From assembly GCF_020171285.1 (NCBI RefSeq), contig NZ_JAIUZI010000012.1:62001-126000 (forward strand): 64,000 bases of DNA, given 5' to 3'. The DNA comes from Seohaeicola saemankumensis. Lineage in GTDB: Bacteria > Pseudomonadota > Alphaproteobacteria > Rhodobacterales > Rhodobacteraceae. The notes under the pieces are model-generated. The model searched no databases. It saw nothing but the letters and a program-made list of their open reading frames with translations, and had not been told where the DNA came from. The stretch's first letter is position 1; every line of letters begins with the position of its first letter. Positions 24,812 to 34,415 of this stretch are shown one piece after another. Both the position numbers and the translations under genes were made by a program.

Positions 24812-25385
24812 TTTCACCCTGCGCAAGACCATGACCTTTATCGAGGACATCCACCACGACGGCGGCCCGGCGCCAAAGCTGCCGCGCCGGCGCGCCGCCA
24901 TCGTGGCCATCGTGCGCAACCCCTTTGCCGGGGGGTACACCGAGGATCTGCAATCGGCGATGGAGGACCTGAAACCGCTGGGCCTGTCGATGACCGACCA
25001 GCTGATCGAGGCGATGGGCGGGATCGACGGCATCGACGGTTATGGCAAGGCCGGGCTGGCCGGGGAAAACGGCGAGCTGGAGCACACCGCGCTGTGGCAC
25101 GTCCCGGGCGGCTATGCCATGCGGGCGCGGCTGGGCGAGGCCAAGGCGATCGTGCCGTCGTCGATGAAGATCGGCGGCGTCGGCACCCGCATCGACATCC
25201 CGCTGGGCCACATCAACGCCGCCTATGTGCGCAGCCATTTTGACGGGATGGAGGTCGGCGTGCCTGACGGTCCGCGCGCCAATGAGTTGCTGTTCGCACT
25301 GGCGATGAGCCGGGGACCGAGGATTCATCACCGGATGGGCGGTCTGCAGGTCGAAGACGTGACCGGAGAAGACGGGCTGCGCTGA
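24804..25385 (+). CDS. DUF1185 'amino acid synthesis' family protein
   Basis: 193 residues, DUF1185/AA_synth family (PF06684), function not established. FIEDIHHDGGPAP, IVRNPFAGGYTEDL, GYGKAGLAGENGELEHTALWH and GGVGTRIDIPLGHINAAYVRSHFD are the recognisable conserved stretches, rich in His and Gly. It is the last gene of the hydroxylase-reductase operon and starts within the UPF0280 gene. Family members recur beside the same reductase and UPF0280 genes, so it probably catalyses a step in the same pathway, such as a ring-opening or lactam reaction; that is inference. Confidence 0.78.
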   Translation: MPDFTLRKTMTFIEDIHHDGGPAPKLPRRRAAIVAIVRNPFAGGYTEDLQSAMEDLKPLGLSMTDQLIEAMGGIDGIDGYGKAGLAGENGELEHTALWHVPGGYAMRARLGEAKAIVPSSMKIGGVGTRIDIPLGHINAAYVRSHFDGMEVGVPDGPRANELLFALAMSRGPRIHHRMGGLQVEDVTGEDGLR

Positions 25386-25481
25386 GTCAGCAGTCCATCA
25401 CGTAGTTGCGAGACTTTGAGTGGACCGGACTGGTGTCATCAAGTGACCGTGGCCCGCGATGAGAACTTTGCGGACGTGGCC

Positions 25482-28400
25482 CTAATTGCTCAATTCGTGG
25501 ATCTGCACCTCGGGACAGGCCGCGCGGGCGATATCGTACAGGTGTTCGTGGTGGGTCAAGTAAATCACCTGACCCGAGCGGGCCATGTCGCCGAGCAAGG
25601 CGAAAGTTTGTTTGGCGCGGGTATCGTCAAAGCTTTCCATGATGTCGTCGGCGACGAACGGCACCGGACCGTTGCTGCGGAGAAATTCGTGATACCCTGC
25701 GATCCGCAGCGCCAGATACAACTGCGCACGCGTGCCTTCGGACAGCTGCGCGGCCTCCTTTGAGCCGCCCTGCGCCGCCAGCGCCACCAGAACTTCGCGC
25801 TGCCCGTCGGGCTGTGCCGCCAGCCCGGTGTATCGGTTTCCCGTCATCTGACTGAACGCATCTGAGGCGCGCTGCATCATGTCGCTGCGATGGGTGTCGC
25901 GATAGCGGCGCAGCGCGTTGTCCACGGCCAGCGCGCCCAGCCGCAGCCGCAGGTGTTGGCGGGCGCGATCCTCGATCTCAAGCAACAGGGTCTGGCGGCG
26001 CTCCTCCAGACGGGCGACCGCGCCATCGCCGCCAATAGCATCAATCGCGCGTTCGGCATGCCGCAGGGCGGTGTGCGCCTCCTCTCTCTCGGAGTTATGG
26101 GTTTCAAGATCCGCTTTCAGCGCGGCAATGCGGCCTTCGGTTTCTTCGTGATTGGCGGTGCCGAGTTGCGCCAGTGCCTGCTCGAGGTCGGCACAGCGCA
26201 TGAGCGTGCAGATGTCGTCAACCAGAGTGGCGCGGGTGCGTTCCAGTTGTGCCCGCTTGCCGGCATGGATCAGAGCGGCGCGGGTCTCGGGCCAGCTGAC
26301 CGTTGCAAAGAACTCGGCGAATTCCGCTGTGCGCCGACTGTGAATCTGCGCCGCGGTATCGATTTCTGCCTGCTCCGCGAGGGCGCGATCCAAACGCTGT
26401 TGCAGGTCGCTGCGGCGGGCCCGCATGGCCTGCGCATCGCGCAACCGGCTGGTCACATCGTGCCAGAGGTCCCGCACCGGCGCGTCAGCGGCCATACCGA
26501 GCTGTTCAGCCAAGGCGCGGACCGCGCGATCAAAGGCGTCGCGGTTGTCCTCCATCGTTCGAACCCGTCGGTCCAGATCGCCCAGCCGTGCAACATGGGA
26601 CTGCATGACGCCCAACTCTTCCAGAATGGCGCGCATTTCGGACACGTCGAGCGGCGCATCGGCCAGCCAGGTGTCGGCACACGCCCGGTTCCACTCCTGT
26701 CGCCACGCATCGCGGGCCTTGTCGGCCTGTTTCAGGTCCTGTTCCCGGCGTTGGACGTCTTGCTGCGCGGCGCCGGCGGTCCGGCGCAGGGCAGTGATTT
26801 CTGCCGCGCGGTCCAGCAGCGACTGTGCGGTTTCCAATGCCACCGACAGGCTGGCCCCGGAGGGCAACGCATGACCCGCCTGTGTCAGCGCGGTTTGCAA
26901 GTCGGCCAAGGAGCGCTGCACGTGGGTTTCGGCGTGAGCCCGGCCGCGCAGGGCCTGTTCGTGATGCTCATGGGCCTCCAACGCCTGTTCACGACGTGCC
27001 AGCCACGAACGGAATGCGCCCAGTGTCATGTCGTCCGGCAGCTGCGGCGCGGCGGCGCTGATGTATCCTCTCAGCCGATTGTTCAGGGCATCGACACGCG
27101 CCGCCGACCCTTCCGCGGCCTTGGTCGCGGCTTCCGCCTCGTGCCGTTTCTCGGCGAGCGCTTGCGCCGCCTCCGCTGCGCTGGCGGCCTTGGCTCTGTG
27201 TTCGGACAGGGCCGCTCCGATCTGGTCGTCCAGCCGCATCGCCTCTTCAAAGCGGTCCGCCGTCTCTGGATCAAGGGCCGCGCGGTGGTCGCGCCATGCG
27301 GCTTCGCGCCGGGTTCGCGCGTGGGCGGCTTCGGACAGGGAAACCGAACCGGTGTTTTCCGCGCTGTGCTGACGCCGCTCCGCCTGTTCGATTTCTCGGT
27401 TCAGCCGCGTCTGTTGTTCCGCATCGCGTTCGGCGCTGCGTTCCGCGTGGCTGATTTCCCGCTCTAGATGGTTCAGAACGTTGGCGTCCGGGCAGGATTG
27501 CACGGCGAGATCATGCCCCGAGCCAGTCCACGGCGACAAATCGGACAGGGCCGCGTCCAGCCGGGTCCGCGCCAGTTCCAACTGTCGGGTTTCCCGGTCC
27601 AGCGCGCCCTGAGGGTCGTCGCGGCGGATTTGCTGAACCAGATGGCCCAGACCACCCAGATTGGTTTGTGCACCGCCGATTTCGGTCAGTTGGGCCGTTG
27701 CAAGATCATGCTCGGCAACCGCGCGCCGGTGTTCGTCTTCGGCTGCGGCGCAGGCCATGTCGATGCCCGAATGCCGTTCGATCAGGCCGCGCAGCCGGCC
27801 GGTCGCGGCAGCAGGCAGCAGAAGGCTGTTGGCATCGGACCGGCTCTGGTTCAGGCGGTTCAGGCAGTCCCGGATCGCATTTTGCTCGGCCTGTTGCTCG
27901 CTTTGTCTGCGGGGCAGATCGGCGCGGGCCGTGTCATGTGCGGATTTCAGCGTTTCGGCCGCGTCGATCTGGCCTTCCACCTCGAAAATGGAGTCGTCAG
28001 GCTGCAGCGCCGTCAGGTCGCGCTGCAGATCCTGCACCATTCGTTTTGCGTTCGTTTTGCGCGTGGCGATCTCTGTTTCGGCGCGGTCGAAAGCGGCCAA
28101 TTCGTCGAGCCAACTCTCGGGTGGGGCGGGCAAATCGTCAAAGGCGTCAATCTGCTGCTGCAATCGGGTCAACCGCTGGGCCAGCGGCAGCGCATCGCCG
28201 AGCCGCTCGAGCGCAGCGAGTTCGGCCTGTGTCGCTGTTGCGGTCTCCCGGGCCTTTTGCCAGTCGTTCAGGGCCGCGTCCCGCGTGTCGCTCAGCCGGG
28301 AAAATTCGCTGGCTGCGGTGTCCTGCGTCTTGATCTCCTTTTCCAACTCGGTGCAGGCGGCATGCAACTCGCGCAGCTCTCCCTTGCGGCCCGTCGCATT

Positions 28401-28928
28401 CAGGAACTCATCCGCCTTGTCCCGGAGCGCGGCCAATTGCATCGCAAGATCCGTCAAGCCGGCGCTGGCCTGAAACAGCAACTCGCCCAGATCGCCTTCG
28501 CTGGCCAGAATGCTTTCACCGCCCTCATCCAGCGTTTGCCGGTTCAGGGAAAACATGGCGGTGTAGGCATCGCGATCCAGCCTGCGCAGCCCGCCATGGA
28601 TCAGCGCTTCGCCCAAGGGGGAGCCCTGTGCATCCAGCAGCGCGTGATCGCGTTTCTTGATCCGTACCAGGTTATGGGATGTCCCATCAATCTCCAGCGT
28701 GGCGCCGATCTGCATCGAGGCATAGGGGTGCAGGAAACCCATCGTGCTGCGCGTGGGTATCTGGAACAACAGGTCCAGCCAGGCAGACAGAAACGTCGAC
28801 TTCCCTGCCTCGTTCGGGCCGTAAATGACGTGCAGGTCAGGTTGACCGGGCGCTGGCCGGGGCCCGAACGACAGGCTGGCGTCGGTGAACTTGCCATAGC
28901 GGGTCAGATCAAGACGGGTCAGCCGCAT
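25482..28928 (-). CDS. yhaN: YhaN-type SMC-like ATPase
   Basis: 1148 residues. An N-terminal ATPase half-domain (TRYGKFTDASLSFGPR, Walker A YGPNEAGKST) and a C-terminal half (LSEGTRAQLYLALRIA signature, Walker B VPFVADDIMESFDD) are separated by some 900 residues of predicted coiled coil rich in Glu, Ala, Arg and Gln. This is the SbcC/Rad50 layout, in the YhaN branch (PF13514). It starts three bases after the yhaO stop, so the two form a nuclease-ATPase complex analogous to SbcCD/Mre11-Rad50, acting on DNA ends or hairpins. It is unrelated in role to its catabolic neighbours. Confidence 0.86.
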   Translation of the reverse strand: MRLTRLDLTRYGKFTDASLSFGPRPAPGQPDLHVIYGPNEAGKSTFLSAWLDLLFQIPTRSTMGFLHPYASMQIGATLEIDGTSHNLVRIKKRDHALLDAQGSPLGEALIHGGLRRLDRDAYTAMFSLNRQTLDEGGESILASEGDLGELLFQASAGLTDLAMQLAALRDKADEFLNATGRKGELRELHAACTELEKEIKTQDTAASEFSRLSDTRDAALNDWQKARETATATQAELAALERLGDALPLAQRLTRLQQQIDAFDDLPAPPESWLDELAAFDRAETEIATRKTNAKRMVQDLQRDLTALQPDDSIFEVEGQIDAAETLKSAHDTARADLPRRQSEQQAEQNAIRDCLNRLNQSRSDANSLLLPAAATGRLRGLIERHSGIDMACAAAEDEHRRAVAEHDLATAQLTEIGGAQTNLGGLGHLVQQIRRDDPQGALDRETRQLELARTRLDAALSDLSPWTGSGHDLAVQSCPDANVLNHLEREISHAERSAERDAEQQTRLNREIEQAERRQHSAENTGSVSLSEAAHARTRREAAWRDHRAALDPETADRFEEAMRLDDQIGAALSEHRAKAASAAEAAQALAEKRHEAEAATKAAEGSAARVDALNNRLRGYISAAAPQLPDDMTLGAFRSWLARREQALEAHEHHEQALRGRAHAETHVQRSLADLQTALTQAGHALPSGASLSVALETAQSLLDRAAEITALRRTAGAAQQDVQRREQDLKQADKARDAWRQEWNRACADTWLADAPLDVSEMRAILEELGVMQSHVARLGDLDRRVRTMEDNRDAFDRAVRALAEQLGMAADAPVRDLWHDVTSRLRDAQAMRARRSDLQQRLDRALAEQAEIDTAAQIHSRRTAEFAEFFATVSWPETRAALIHAGKRAQLERTRATLVDDICTLMRCADLEQALAQLGTANHEETEGRIAALKADLETHNSEREEAHTALRHAERAIDAIGGDGAVARLEERRQTLLLEIEDRARQHLRLRLGALAVDNALRRYRDTHRSDMMQRASDAFSQMTGNRYTGLAAQPDGQREVLVALAAQGGSKEAAQLSEGTRAQLYLALRIAGYHEFLRSNGPVPFVADDIMESFDDTRAKQTFALLGDMARSGQVIYLTHHEHLYDIARAACPEVQIHELSN

Positions 28929-28931
28929 GCT

Positions 28932-30176
28932 CTAATCTTCCGATGCCTTAAGACGGGCCAGAACCTCCAGTGCGCCCTGGCGAATTTCATCGTGGAGCGT
29001 AGCGGAGATGTCTTCGGGCGTGTCACCCCAAAGGCCGCGCAGATCGCGGGGCAGGTGTTTCTGTAGTAGGTCGAGCTCTGCCCGAGCCCTCGGGTCGGCG
29101 GCATCCAGCGTGCTGTCGTTGATCATCGCGGCCAGATCGCCCAACGCGCCGGCCGGCTGGCTCGCGGTTCCCTGGTCGAGCGCAATTTCGACCTTGTCGA
29201 TGGACAGCGATCCGATCGCCTCTGCGGCCTGTTGCGCCTCGGCGTGCAGCAGGTCGGCGTCTCGTTGCGCCCTCCAGGCCAGCGGCGAGACGCCGGTCAG
29301 AACCGGGCGGACGATCAGATGATCAGCGTCAAACTTTCGGCGTGCGGTGACCAGCGCCTGTTTCAGGGCATCGACCAGCTCCGGCCAGTCGGCACAGTTG
29401 CTGCAGGCCAGCGGCAGCCGCTCGAAACGGGCCGTCGCGACGTTTCGCTCCTCCAGCGTTACCTCACCGGCATCGTCGACATGCACCAGCGTCACGGACT
29501 TGGCCCCGGCCTCGCCGATGTCGCGGCCCTGTGGGATACCGGGCATGACCACCGTGGCGGGGCCGGCGTGGAACGAACGCTGGTGGATGTGGCCCAGCGC
29601 CCAATAGTCGAATTGGGTCTGCTGCAGCTCCGCCAGGGTACAGGGCGCATAGGGGTCGTGCCCCGGCGCGCCGCCCAGGCTGGTGTGCAACAGCCCGATG
29701 TTGAATGCGCCCGGCACAGGCGCCTTGAAATGGTCGAGCAGGCTGGTGGGTGCATGGGGTTTGCTGAAGGAAATGCCGTGCAGGGCGACATCGTGACCGT
29801 TCCAGCGGGTTTCGACGACCTCGGCCCGCCCGCGAAAGACCTTTACGCTCTCCGGCAGCACCAGTTCGCGGGTGATCTTGGACAGTGCATCATGGTTGCC
29901 CCGGATCACGTAGACCGGGATGCCCGCGGCATCCAGCCGTTCCAGCTCCTGCGCAAGAAAGCGCGCGGTCTTCATCGAGGTCTGCGCGCCGTCATAAAGG
30001 TCGCCGGCAATCAGCAGGGCGTGAACGGCCTCGTCCAAACACATGTCCACAATCCGTGTCAGCGCGGACCGGGTGGCGTTGCCAACCAGCTCGGCCAAAC
30101 CCTCCTCGCGCAGGGCCAGGGATTTCAGCGGTGAATCCAGATGGATATCCGCCGTGTGTACGAACTTGAATGCCAA
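28932..30176 (-). CDS. yhaO: YhaO-type DNA repair metallophosphoesterase (SbcD/Mre11-like)
   Basis: 414 residues. Manganese-binding phosphoesterase motifs appear in order: HTADIHLDSPLK (Asp, His), IAGDLYDG, IRGNHDALS, LLHTSLGG and ALGHIHQRS. This is the exonuclease partner of YhaN. The start is TTG at 30176: an in-frame TGA lies nine codons upstream and no ATG falls between, while FKFVHTADIH just after it is where family members begin. No strong ribosome-binding site is visible. It is divergent from the thiolase gene. Confidence 0.87.
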   Translation of the reverse strand: MAFKFVHTADIHLDSPLKSLALREEGLAELVGNATRSALTRIVDMCLDEAVHALLIAGDLYDGAQTSMKTARFLAQELERLDAAGIPVYVIRGNHDALSKITRELVLPESVKVFRGRAEVVETRWNGHDVALHGISFSKPHAPTSLLDHFKAPVPGAFNIGLLHTSLGGAPGHDPYAPCTLAELQQTQFDYWALGHIHQRSFHAGPATVVMPGIPQGRDIGEAGAKSVTLVHVDDAGEVTLEERNVATARFERLPLACSNCADWPELVDALKQALVTARRKFDADHLIVRPVLTGVSPLAWRAQRDADLLHAEAQQAAEAIGSLSIDKVEIALDQGTASQPAGALGDLAAMINDSTLDAADPRARAELDLLQKHLPRDLRGLWGDTPEDISATLHDEIRQGALEVLARLKASED

Positions 30177-30410
30177 GGCGGTGCTTTGCCCGTTGGAGTG
30201 TCAGTGTGTTCGGGCGATAGTTGATGGCCCGGTGGTCAGGGTCAACCGGTGATCTTGATCTTTGGCGGGTGCGCGGTCTGTCCGGTTGCCAACCGAGTTC
30301 CACTGTGCGAAATAAATTTCCGATTGACGGCGCTATTGAGTGATCGCACATCCGGACCGGGGGCCATGCAGACTCGATCCGGTGCACTCAAAGGCAAGAA
30401 ACAAGGAAAC
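30177..30410. other. Divergent intergenic region yhaO / thiolase
   Basis: 234 bases without a convincing gene. A lower-GC stretch (GCGAAATAAATTTCCGATTGACGG, about 30307-30330 region) may contain the thiolase promoter, but no paired hexamers or palindromes stand out. Confidence 0.4.
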
Positions 30411-31631
30411 ATGACAATGCTGAATGATGTGGTGATTTGCGATCCGGTTCGTACGCCCGTGGGTCGGTTCGGAGGCCAGTTCAAGTCGCTGCAGGCGCAG
30501 CAACTGGGGCGGGCCGTGGTCGAGGGGCTACTGGCGCGGTCACCGGGGGTGGCAGAGCACGTCGAGGACGTCATTTTCGCCCAGTGCTACCCAACGATGG
30601 ATGCTCCGGCCGTTGGCCGGGTGGTCGGTCTGGATGCCGGATTGCCGGAAGATGCGGGCGGTTACCAGCTGGACCGGCGCTGTGGATCGGGCCTGCAGGC
30701 GGTGATCAACGCGGTGATGCAGGTGGCCACCGGCGGCTCGCAGCTGGTGATTGCAGGCGGCGCGGAATCGATGTCGAACGCGCCGTTTTATTCGACCGGC
30801 GCACGCTGGGGGATCAAGGGCTCGTCGCTGGAATTTCATGACGCGCTGGCCCAGGGCCGGATCACCGCCGGCGGGATCAACTATCCGGTGCCGGGCGGTA
30901 TGTTGGAGACCGCAGAAAATCTGCGCGAAAGCCATGATATCCTCCGTGACGCGCAGGATGAATTCTCCGTGGAATCCCACCGCCGCGCCGTTGCCGCGCA
31001 AGAGGCGGGCCGGTTCGACGATGAAATCATTCCGGTCACCGTGCGCGACCGCCGCAAGGGCGACCAGGTATTCGACAAAGATGAACACCCGCGTCTCGAT
31101 GTCAGCCTCGAAAAACTGGCCGGCCTGACTCCGATCCGGATCAAGATCGATCCCAAATCGACCGTGACGGCAGGCAATGCCAGCGGCCAGAACGACGGGG
31201 CGTCGGCCTGTATCGTGACCACGCGCGCCATGGCGGACAGGCTTGGGCTGAAAGCCTATGTAACGATGCGCAGCTGGGCGGTGGCCGGGGTGCCGGCGCG
31301 AACCATGGGTATCGGACCGGTGCCGGCGACCGCCCGCGCGCTGGACCGAGCCGGTCTGCAGTTGAAGGACATCGACGTGATCGAGCTCAACGAAGCTTTT
31401 GCCGCGCAGGTGCTGGCCTGCACCAAGGATTGGGGCCTGGGCCAGGACGATTTCGCGCGCATGAACGTCAACGGATCAGGCATCTCGCTGGGCCATCCCG
31501 TGGGGGCGACCGGTGGCCGTATCCTTGCCGGGCTGGTGCGCACGATGGAACGTCAGGACGCGCGCTATGGGCTTGAAACAATGTGCATCGGTGGCGGTCA
31601 GGGGCTCGCGGCGATCTTTGAACGCGCCTGA
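30411..31631 (+). CDS. Acetyl-CoA C-acyltransferase (thiolase)
   Basis: 406-residue thiolase II-type enzyme that cleaves 3-ketoacyl-CoA or condenses acetyl-CoA. The nucleophile is in LDRRCGSGLQAV (Cys near residue 92), the histidine in VNGSGISLGHPVGATGGR, and the second cysteine in MCIGGGQGLA. The ATG at 30411 follows AAGGAAAC; earlier in-frame starts are not supported. It stands alone on the plus strand and converges on matB with only five bases between stops. It could process products of malonyl- or aromatic-derived CoA metabolism, such as 3-oxoadipyl-CoA, but chain-length specificity cannot be read. Confidence 0.88.
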   Translation: MTMLNDVVICDPVRTPVGRFGGQFKSLQAQQLGRAVVEGLLARSPGVAEHVEDVIFAQCYPTMDAPAVGRVVGLDAGLPEDAGGYQLDRRCGSGLQAVINAVMQVATGGSQLVIAGGAESMSNAPFYSTGARWGIKGSSLEFHDALAQGRITAGGINYPVPGGMLETAENLRESHDILRDAQDEFSVESHRRAVAAQEAGRFDDEIIPVTVRDRRKGDQVFDKDEHPRLDVSLEKLAGLTPIRIKIDPKSTVTAGNASGQNDGASACIVTTRAMADRLGLKAYVTMRSWAVAGVPARTMGIGPVPATARALDRAGLQLKDIDVIELNEAFAAQVLACTKDWGLGQDDFARMNVNGSGISLGHPVGATGGRILAGLVRTMERQDARYGLETMCIGGGQGLAAIFERA

Positions 31632-31636
31632 CCCGG

Positions 31637-33154
31637 TCAGCCTTCTGTGAACATCGTTGCGAACTGGTCGCGCAGCAGGTTCTTTTGAACCTTCCCCATC
31701 GTGTTGCGCGGCAGTTCCTCCAGCACCACAAGCTTGCGCGGATGTTTGAACCGCGCAAGCGAGGCCTGAACCGCGGCCATGATGGCGTCGATATCGGGGG
31801 GTTGACCGGCCTCCGGCACAAGAATGCCCAGCGCGGTTTCGCCGAAATCGGGATGCGGGACCCCGACAACGGCGCTTTCCAGAATGCCGGGCTGCTCATC
31901 CAGCACCAGCTCGATTTCCTTGGGATAGATGTTGTAGCCGCCCGAGATGATCAGGTCCTTGTTTCGACCGACGATGTGAACGTAGCCGTCTGCGTCGATC
32001 CTGCCCAGGTCGCCGGTGATAAAGAACCCGTCGTCGCGCAGTTCGGCGGCGGTTTTCTCGGGCATTTGCCAGTAACCCTTGAAAACATTCGGCCCGCGCA
32101 CCTCGATCTGGCCGACCTCGCCGTCGGGCAGCGTCGCGCCGGTGGCCGCATCGGTGATTTTCAGCTCGACCCCGGGCAGGGAAAAGCCGACCGTTCCGGC
32201 GCGACGTTCGCCGTCATAGGGGTTTGACGTGTTCATGTTGGTTTCCGTCATCCCGTAGCGTTCCAGAATGCGGTGCCCGGTCCGGTCTTCGAAACGGGTA
32301 TGGGTTTCGGCCAGCAAGGGGGCGGACCCGGACACGAACAGCCGCATATGAGCGGTCAGATCGCCGGTGAACCGGGGGTCGTCCAAGAGGCGGGTATAAA
32401 AGGTCGGGACCCCCATCATCGTCGTCGCGCGCGGCATCCAGTCGATGATGTCGTCGGGCGAGAACTTTGGCAGCAGGATCATGCTGCCGCCCGAGGCGAG
32501 CATTACGTTGGTCGCGACGAACAGCCCGTGGGTATGAAAGATCGGCAGCGCGTGCAGCAGAACGTCGTCGTTCGTGAACCGCCATTCCTCGACCAGCGTC
32601 CGCGCATTGGACAGCAGGTTGTTCTGGGTCAGCATCGCGCCCTTCGACCGCCCGGTGGTGCCCGATGTGTACAGGAATGCGGCGAGGTCCTCGCCGTCTC
32701 GGTCGATGGTGTGAAACGACGTGGACATCGTCGCGGCCCGGTCGGTCAACGAGCCGCTGCCGTCCGCGTTCAATGTCAAAAGCGTGGCGTTCTGTTTGTC
32801 CGCCAGGGCCGACAGATCCTCGCGGCTGGCCCCGTCACAAATGATCAGCCGGGCGCCGCTGTTCTCGATGAAATAGGACAGCTCGTCGACGGTGTAGGCG
32901 GTGTTCAGCGGCAGAAAGACAAGCCCGGCCTGCGCGCAGGCGGCATAGATTGCCAGAGCCTGTGGCGATTTTTGCACTTGAACGGCCACCCGGTCGCCGG
33001 GCGACAGCCCGGTCGCCAGCATCGCATGTGCCATTTGCGCGGACATCTCCAGAAAGGCGGCGTGGGAGATCGTGTGGCCGTCGGGCAAAAGCAGGAACGG
33101 GGTTGTCTTGCCGGCGTGGGCACCGAACAGGTCGTCATAAAGCGGGTTTGCCAT
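31637..33154 (-). CDS. matB: Malonyl-CoA synthetase (malonate-CoA ligase)
   Basis: ANL-superfamily ligase that activates malonate to malonyl-CoA with ATP and CoA, 505 residues. Motifs: YTSGTTGRSKGAML (P-loop-like), LPIFHTHGLF, ERYGMTETNMNTSNP, TGDLGRIDADGYVHIVGRNKD, SGGYNIYPKEIE and the catalytic Lys in RNTMGKVQKN. The identity rests on adjacency to malonyl-CoA decarboxylase and on the MatB-like MTETNMNTSNPYDGERR loop. The ATG at 33154 lies four bases after the matA stop. It is the last gene of matPQMAB. Confidence 0.9.
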   Translation of the reverse strand: MANPLYDDLFGAHAGKTTPFLLLPDGHTISHAAFLEMSAQMAHAMLATGLSPGDRVAVQVQKSPQALAIYAACAQAGLVFLPLNTAYTVDELSYFIENSGARLIICDGASREDLSALADKQNATLLTLNADGSGSLTDRAATMSTSFHTIDRDGEDLAAFLYTSGTTGRSKGAMLTQNNLLSNARTLVEEWRFTNDDVLLHALPIFHTHGLFVATNVMLASGGSMILLPKFSPDDIIDWMPRATTMMGVPTFYTRLLDDPRFTGDLTAHMRLFVSGSAPLLAETHTRFEDRTGHRILERYGMTETNMNTSNPYDGERRAGTVGFSLPGVELKITDAATGATLPDGEVGQIEVRGPNVFKGYWQMPEKTAAELRDDGFFITGDLGRIDADGYVHIVGRNKDLIISGGYNIYPKEIELVLDEQPGILESAVVGVPHPDFGETALGILVPEAGQPPDIDAIMAAVQASLARFKHPRKLVVLEELPRNTMGKVQKNLLRDQFATMFTEG

Positions 33155-33158
33155 GATC

Positions 33159-34415
33159 TCAGCCTTCCTGTGTCTGCGCAATCGCTGCGCCAGCCGCAAG
33201 CGACCGTACCTCCGAGGAGGCCGGCACGTCTTTTGTGGTCGCGAATTTTTCGTGGTTCTGCGCGATCTTTTTCAGGCCATACAGGTAGTTGACCATGGTG
33301 CCTCCGGATTGTTCGCGGCCCTTGTCCGAGGTGTCGGCGTCGGCGTGCACCGCGTGGACAACCGCGCCATTGCCCAGGTGGAACCGAGCCACCGGGTCCA
33401 CCGGCAGGTCGTCGCGCCCCTTGGCGTTCAACAGGTAATAGGCGGCGGTTGCCTTCATTGCGTCCGCATCGCGGATATCCCAGCTCAACCCCTGTTTGGA
33501 CAGCCACGGGGTCAGGCCGGGGATCGGCGACAGGGTGACAAATGTCTTGATCCCGGCCAGTTCCGCCGCCAGGTCGGCGGCGACCTGTTTGATCAGCGAA
33601 TTCCCGAACGAAATGCTGGCCAGTCCCGACTGGCAGTTGGAAATCGAATAGAACACCGCCGTGTCGGCGTCTTCGGCCATCAGCGAGGTCCGGTCCTGCG
33701 CCAGCAGCCCCTGCACCGAGTTCGGAATGCCCTTGGTCAGGGCGACCTCGACAAAGATCAGCGGCTCATCCGGCATGGCCGGATGGAAAAAGGCAAAACA
33801 CCTCCGGTCACTGGGTTGCAGCCTGCGCCGCAGATCGTCCCAGCTGTGGATGGCATGAACGGCCTCGTAAGCGATGATCTTTTCCAGAATGTGGGCGGGG
33901 CTCTGCCAGTTGATCGGACGCAACACCAGAAAACCCCGGTTGAACCACGAGGCGAACAGGTGCCGGAAATCCAGGTCCAGAGCCTGCAGCGCCGGCACAT
34001 CTCGGCCCAGTCGCAGCAGGTCTGACCGCATCGCGACCAGCGCACCGGTCGCGCCGGGCACTTGGTTGAGGCGACGGATCAATTCCTGCCGGCGGGGTTC
34101 GGAAGCGGCCATGTACTTGCGGTAGCTGTCCTTGGTCGGTTCCCGTTCATAGGAGTCGAGCGCCGTGCGCACGGTTTCGGGATCGATGTTCATGCTGGTC
34201 GCGATGTGGTTGAAAAAGGCCAGCTTGTCGGCATCGTTCAGCCCCTCGAACCCCAACAAAATGTCCTCGGCCAGAGACAGGCCGGTGGTCTCACCGGCCG
34301 ATCCGACCAGTTCCGCCGCCAGCTCTGTAATCGGGCGGCTGTTGCGGCCGCGGGATCCAAGGCGCCGGTAGCGGCGCTCGAACACGGTGGACAGAAGATC
34401 GGCGAGCAAGGTCAA
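33159..34415 (-). CDS. matA: Malonyl-CoA decarboxylase
   Basis: Converts malonyl-CoA to acetyl-CoA and CO2, 418 residues, MCD family (PF05292). The helical N-terminal domain begins ADLLSTVFERRYRR; the catalytic GNAT-like domain has YSISNCQSGLASISFGN (Ser) and RFHLGNGAVVHAVHADADTS (His), ending in MVNYLYGL. The start is taken as TTG at 34415, overlapping the matM stop (TTGA) with GGGAG about eight bases upstream; no ATG is close. Lying between transporter and ligase genes it completes the route malonate to malonyl-CoA to acetyl-CoA. Confidence 0.9.
   Translation of the reverse strand: MTLLADLLSTVFERRYRRLGSRGRNSRPITELAAELVGSAGETTGLSLAEDILLGFEGLNDADKLAFFNHIATSMNIDPETVRTALDSYEREPTKDSYRKYMAASEPRRQELIRRLNQVPGATGALVAMRSDLLRLGRDVPALQALDLDFRHLFASWFNRGFLVLRPINWQSPAHILEKIIAYEAVHAIHSWDDLRRRLQPSDRRCFAFFHPAMPDEPLIFVEVALTKGIPNSVQGLLAQDRTSLMAEDADTAVFYSISNCQSGLASISFGNSLIKQVAADLAAELAGIKTFVTLSPIPGLTPWLSKQGLSWDIRDADAMKATAAYYLLNAKGRDDLPVDPVARFHLGNGAVVHAVHADADTSDKGREQSGGTMVNYLYGLKKIAQNHEKFATTKDVPASSEVRSLAAGAAIAQTQEG

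Noticed and set aside
18960..25385. Classical anaerobic nicotinate fermentation operon
   Set aside because: Only the hydroxylase and Hnr-like reductase resemble it; enamidase, formylglutarate reductase and mutase genes are missing, and other genes here point to aerobic life.
27468..29066. 532-codon plus-strand frame opposite yhaN/yhaO
   Set aside because: Lies antisense to the ATPase and nuclease genes and translates to Gln/Gly/Arg-rich sequence without motifs.
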